A stretch of 6,902 bases of DNA from NCBI GenBank assembly GCA_031288575.1, contig JAITRD010000145.1:1-6902 (forward strand), read 5' to 3'. Positions 6,422-6,902 of the stretch are shown one piece after another. This DNA comes from Treponema sp. (GTDB lineage: Bacteria > Spirochaetota > Spirochaetia > Treponematales > Breznakiellaceae). A model generated the notes under the pieces. That model did no database searches. It worked only from the letters and a program-made list of their open reading frames with translations, and was not told where the DNA came from. Within the stretch, counting starts at the first letter, position 1. Every line of letters starts with the position of its first letter. Both the position numbers and the translations under genes were made by a program.

Positions 6422-6902
6422 TATAAAAAATCAACCGGCCCTGCCGGAGGCTTTGCCGGTTATAAAACTTTTAATATTTATCATAGACTGGAATAAAACA
6501 AAAATTGTCTCCAGCGTCTTTGAAAGCGAGCATGTCCGGTTTCATTTTATCAGCAAGGCCCGGGGAACAGCCAGTTCCGAAATCCTCGACGTTCTGGGGA
6601 TCGGTTCAAGCGAAAAGGCGATGGTCCTCTGCCTGGAACAGGATGTTATGGTACCGGTGCTGCTTAAGGAAGTGCGGAAAAAACTCGGCTTTCACAGCCC
6701 CGGCGCGGGAATAGCCTTTACGGTTCCCCTGTCGGGGATCAATCATCCCATCCTCCGGGTCTTTAAAGACAGCATCAACAAAAACGATAAAATATTTTCA
6801 GAAAAGGAAAAGGAAACAGATAAAATGGGTACTGAAATAAAGCATGATCTGATTGTTTCTATTATAAACCAGGGCTATAGCGACGAATTTATGACCGTAG
6901 CC
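6414..6902 (+). CDS. PII-like signalling protein, tandem-domain, C-terminus missing
   Basis: The frame is open from ATG at 6414 to the right edge, giving 163 codons. Residues 17-118 read as one PII-type (ferredoxin-like) domain: a first strand VIKLLIFIIDW, then FISKARGTASSEILDVLGIG (45-64), a strand KAMVLCLEQ (68-76), a helix VPVLLKEVRKKLGF, and GAGIAFTVPLSG (97-108). A charged linker follows, about 119-140. Residues 141-163 (EIKHDLIVSIINQGYSDEFM and on) look like the beginning of a second PII domain, as in tandem proteins encoded beside DUF1538 genes. PII proteins are trimeric sensors that bind adenine nucleotides, often with 2-oxoglutarate, and dock on transporters or enzymes. Domain 1 contains no tyrosine, so uridylylation at a classical Tyr51 is excluded there. 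Its T-loop region (about 49-68) is replaced by a Gly/Ser-rich stretch. The overlap with the membrane protein gene suggests it gates that protein. The ligand is unknown, and it is not a standard GlnB or GlnK. Confidence 0.82.
   Translation, partial: MTDIKNQPALPEALPVIKLLIFIIDWNKTKIVSSVFESEHVRFHFISKARGTASSEILDVLGIGSSEKAMVLCLEQDVMVPVLLKEVRKKLGFHSPGAGIAFTVPLSGINHPILRVFKDSINKNDKIFSEKEKETDKMGTEIKHDLIVSIINQGYSDEFMTVA

Overview
The window looks like a piece of a spirochaete chromosome, most likely Treponema or a close relative (for example the termite-gut lineages). This is inferred from the gene types, protein wording and codon use: GC-rich third positions, CGG as the main arginine codon, and AT-rich spacers between genes. 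No RNA gene, insertion sequence, CRISPR array or phage gene was seen. Coding density is very high, and the longest non-coding stretch is about 107 bases.

Left part, minus strand (1-3226): a two-gene alpha-glucan operon. The first gene is a 4-alpha-glucanotransferase (GH77). It carries the long insertion between the first two catalytic residues that marks the DPE2-like branch, but has no starch-binding domains. Twenty-three bases later comes a large protein cut by the left window edge. It has a ~350-residue N-terminal region that I do not recognise, followed by the start of what looks like a GH13 alpha-amylase-type barrel. A good promoter (exact TATAAT) lies just upstream of the GH77 gene. Together these genes suggest intracellular maltodextrin or glycogen remodelling.

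Middle, minus strand (3315-4766): a MATE-family multidrug/organic-cation antiporter gene. It is transcribed in the same direction but is separated from the glucan operon by 88 bases and that operon's promoter.

Right part, plus strand (4874-6902 and beyond): a divergent two-gene unit. The first gene encodes a 515-residue, internally duplicated DUF1538 membrane protein. Overlapping its end by 8 bases is a gene for a PII-like signalling protein, cut by the right edge, that appears to contain two PII-type domains in tandem. A transporter-like protein translationally coupled to a PII-like protein suggests a PII-gated transport system of unknown substrate. This is the most interesting element of the window. 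A sequence resembling a sigma-54 (-24/-12) promoter, with one extra base in its spacer, lies just upstream.
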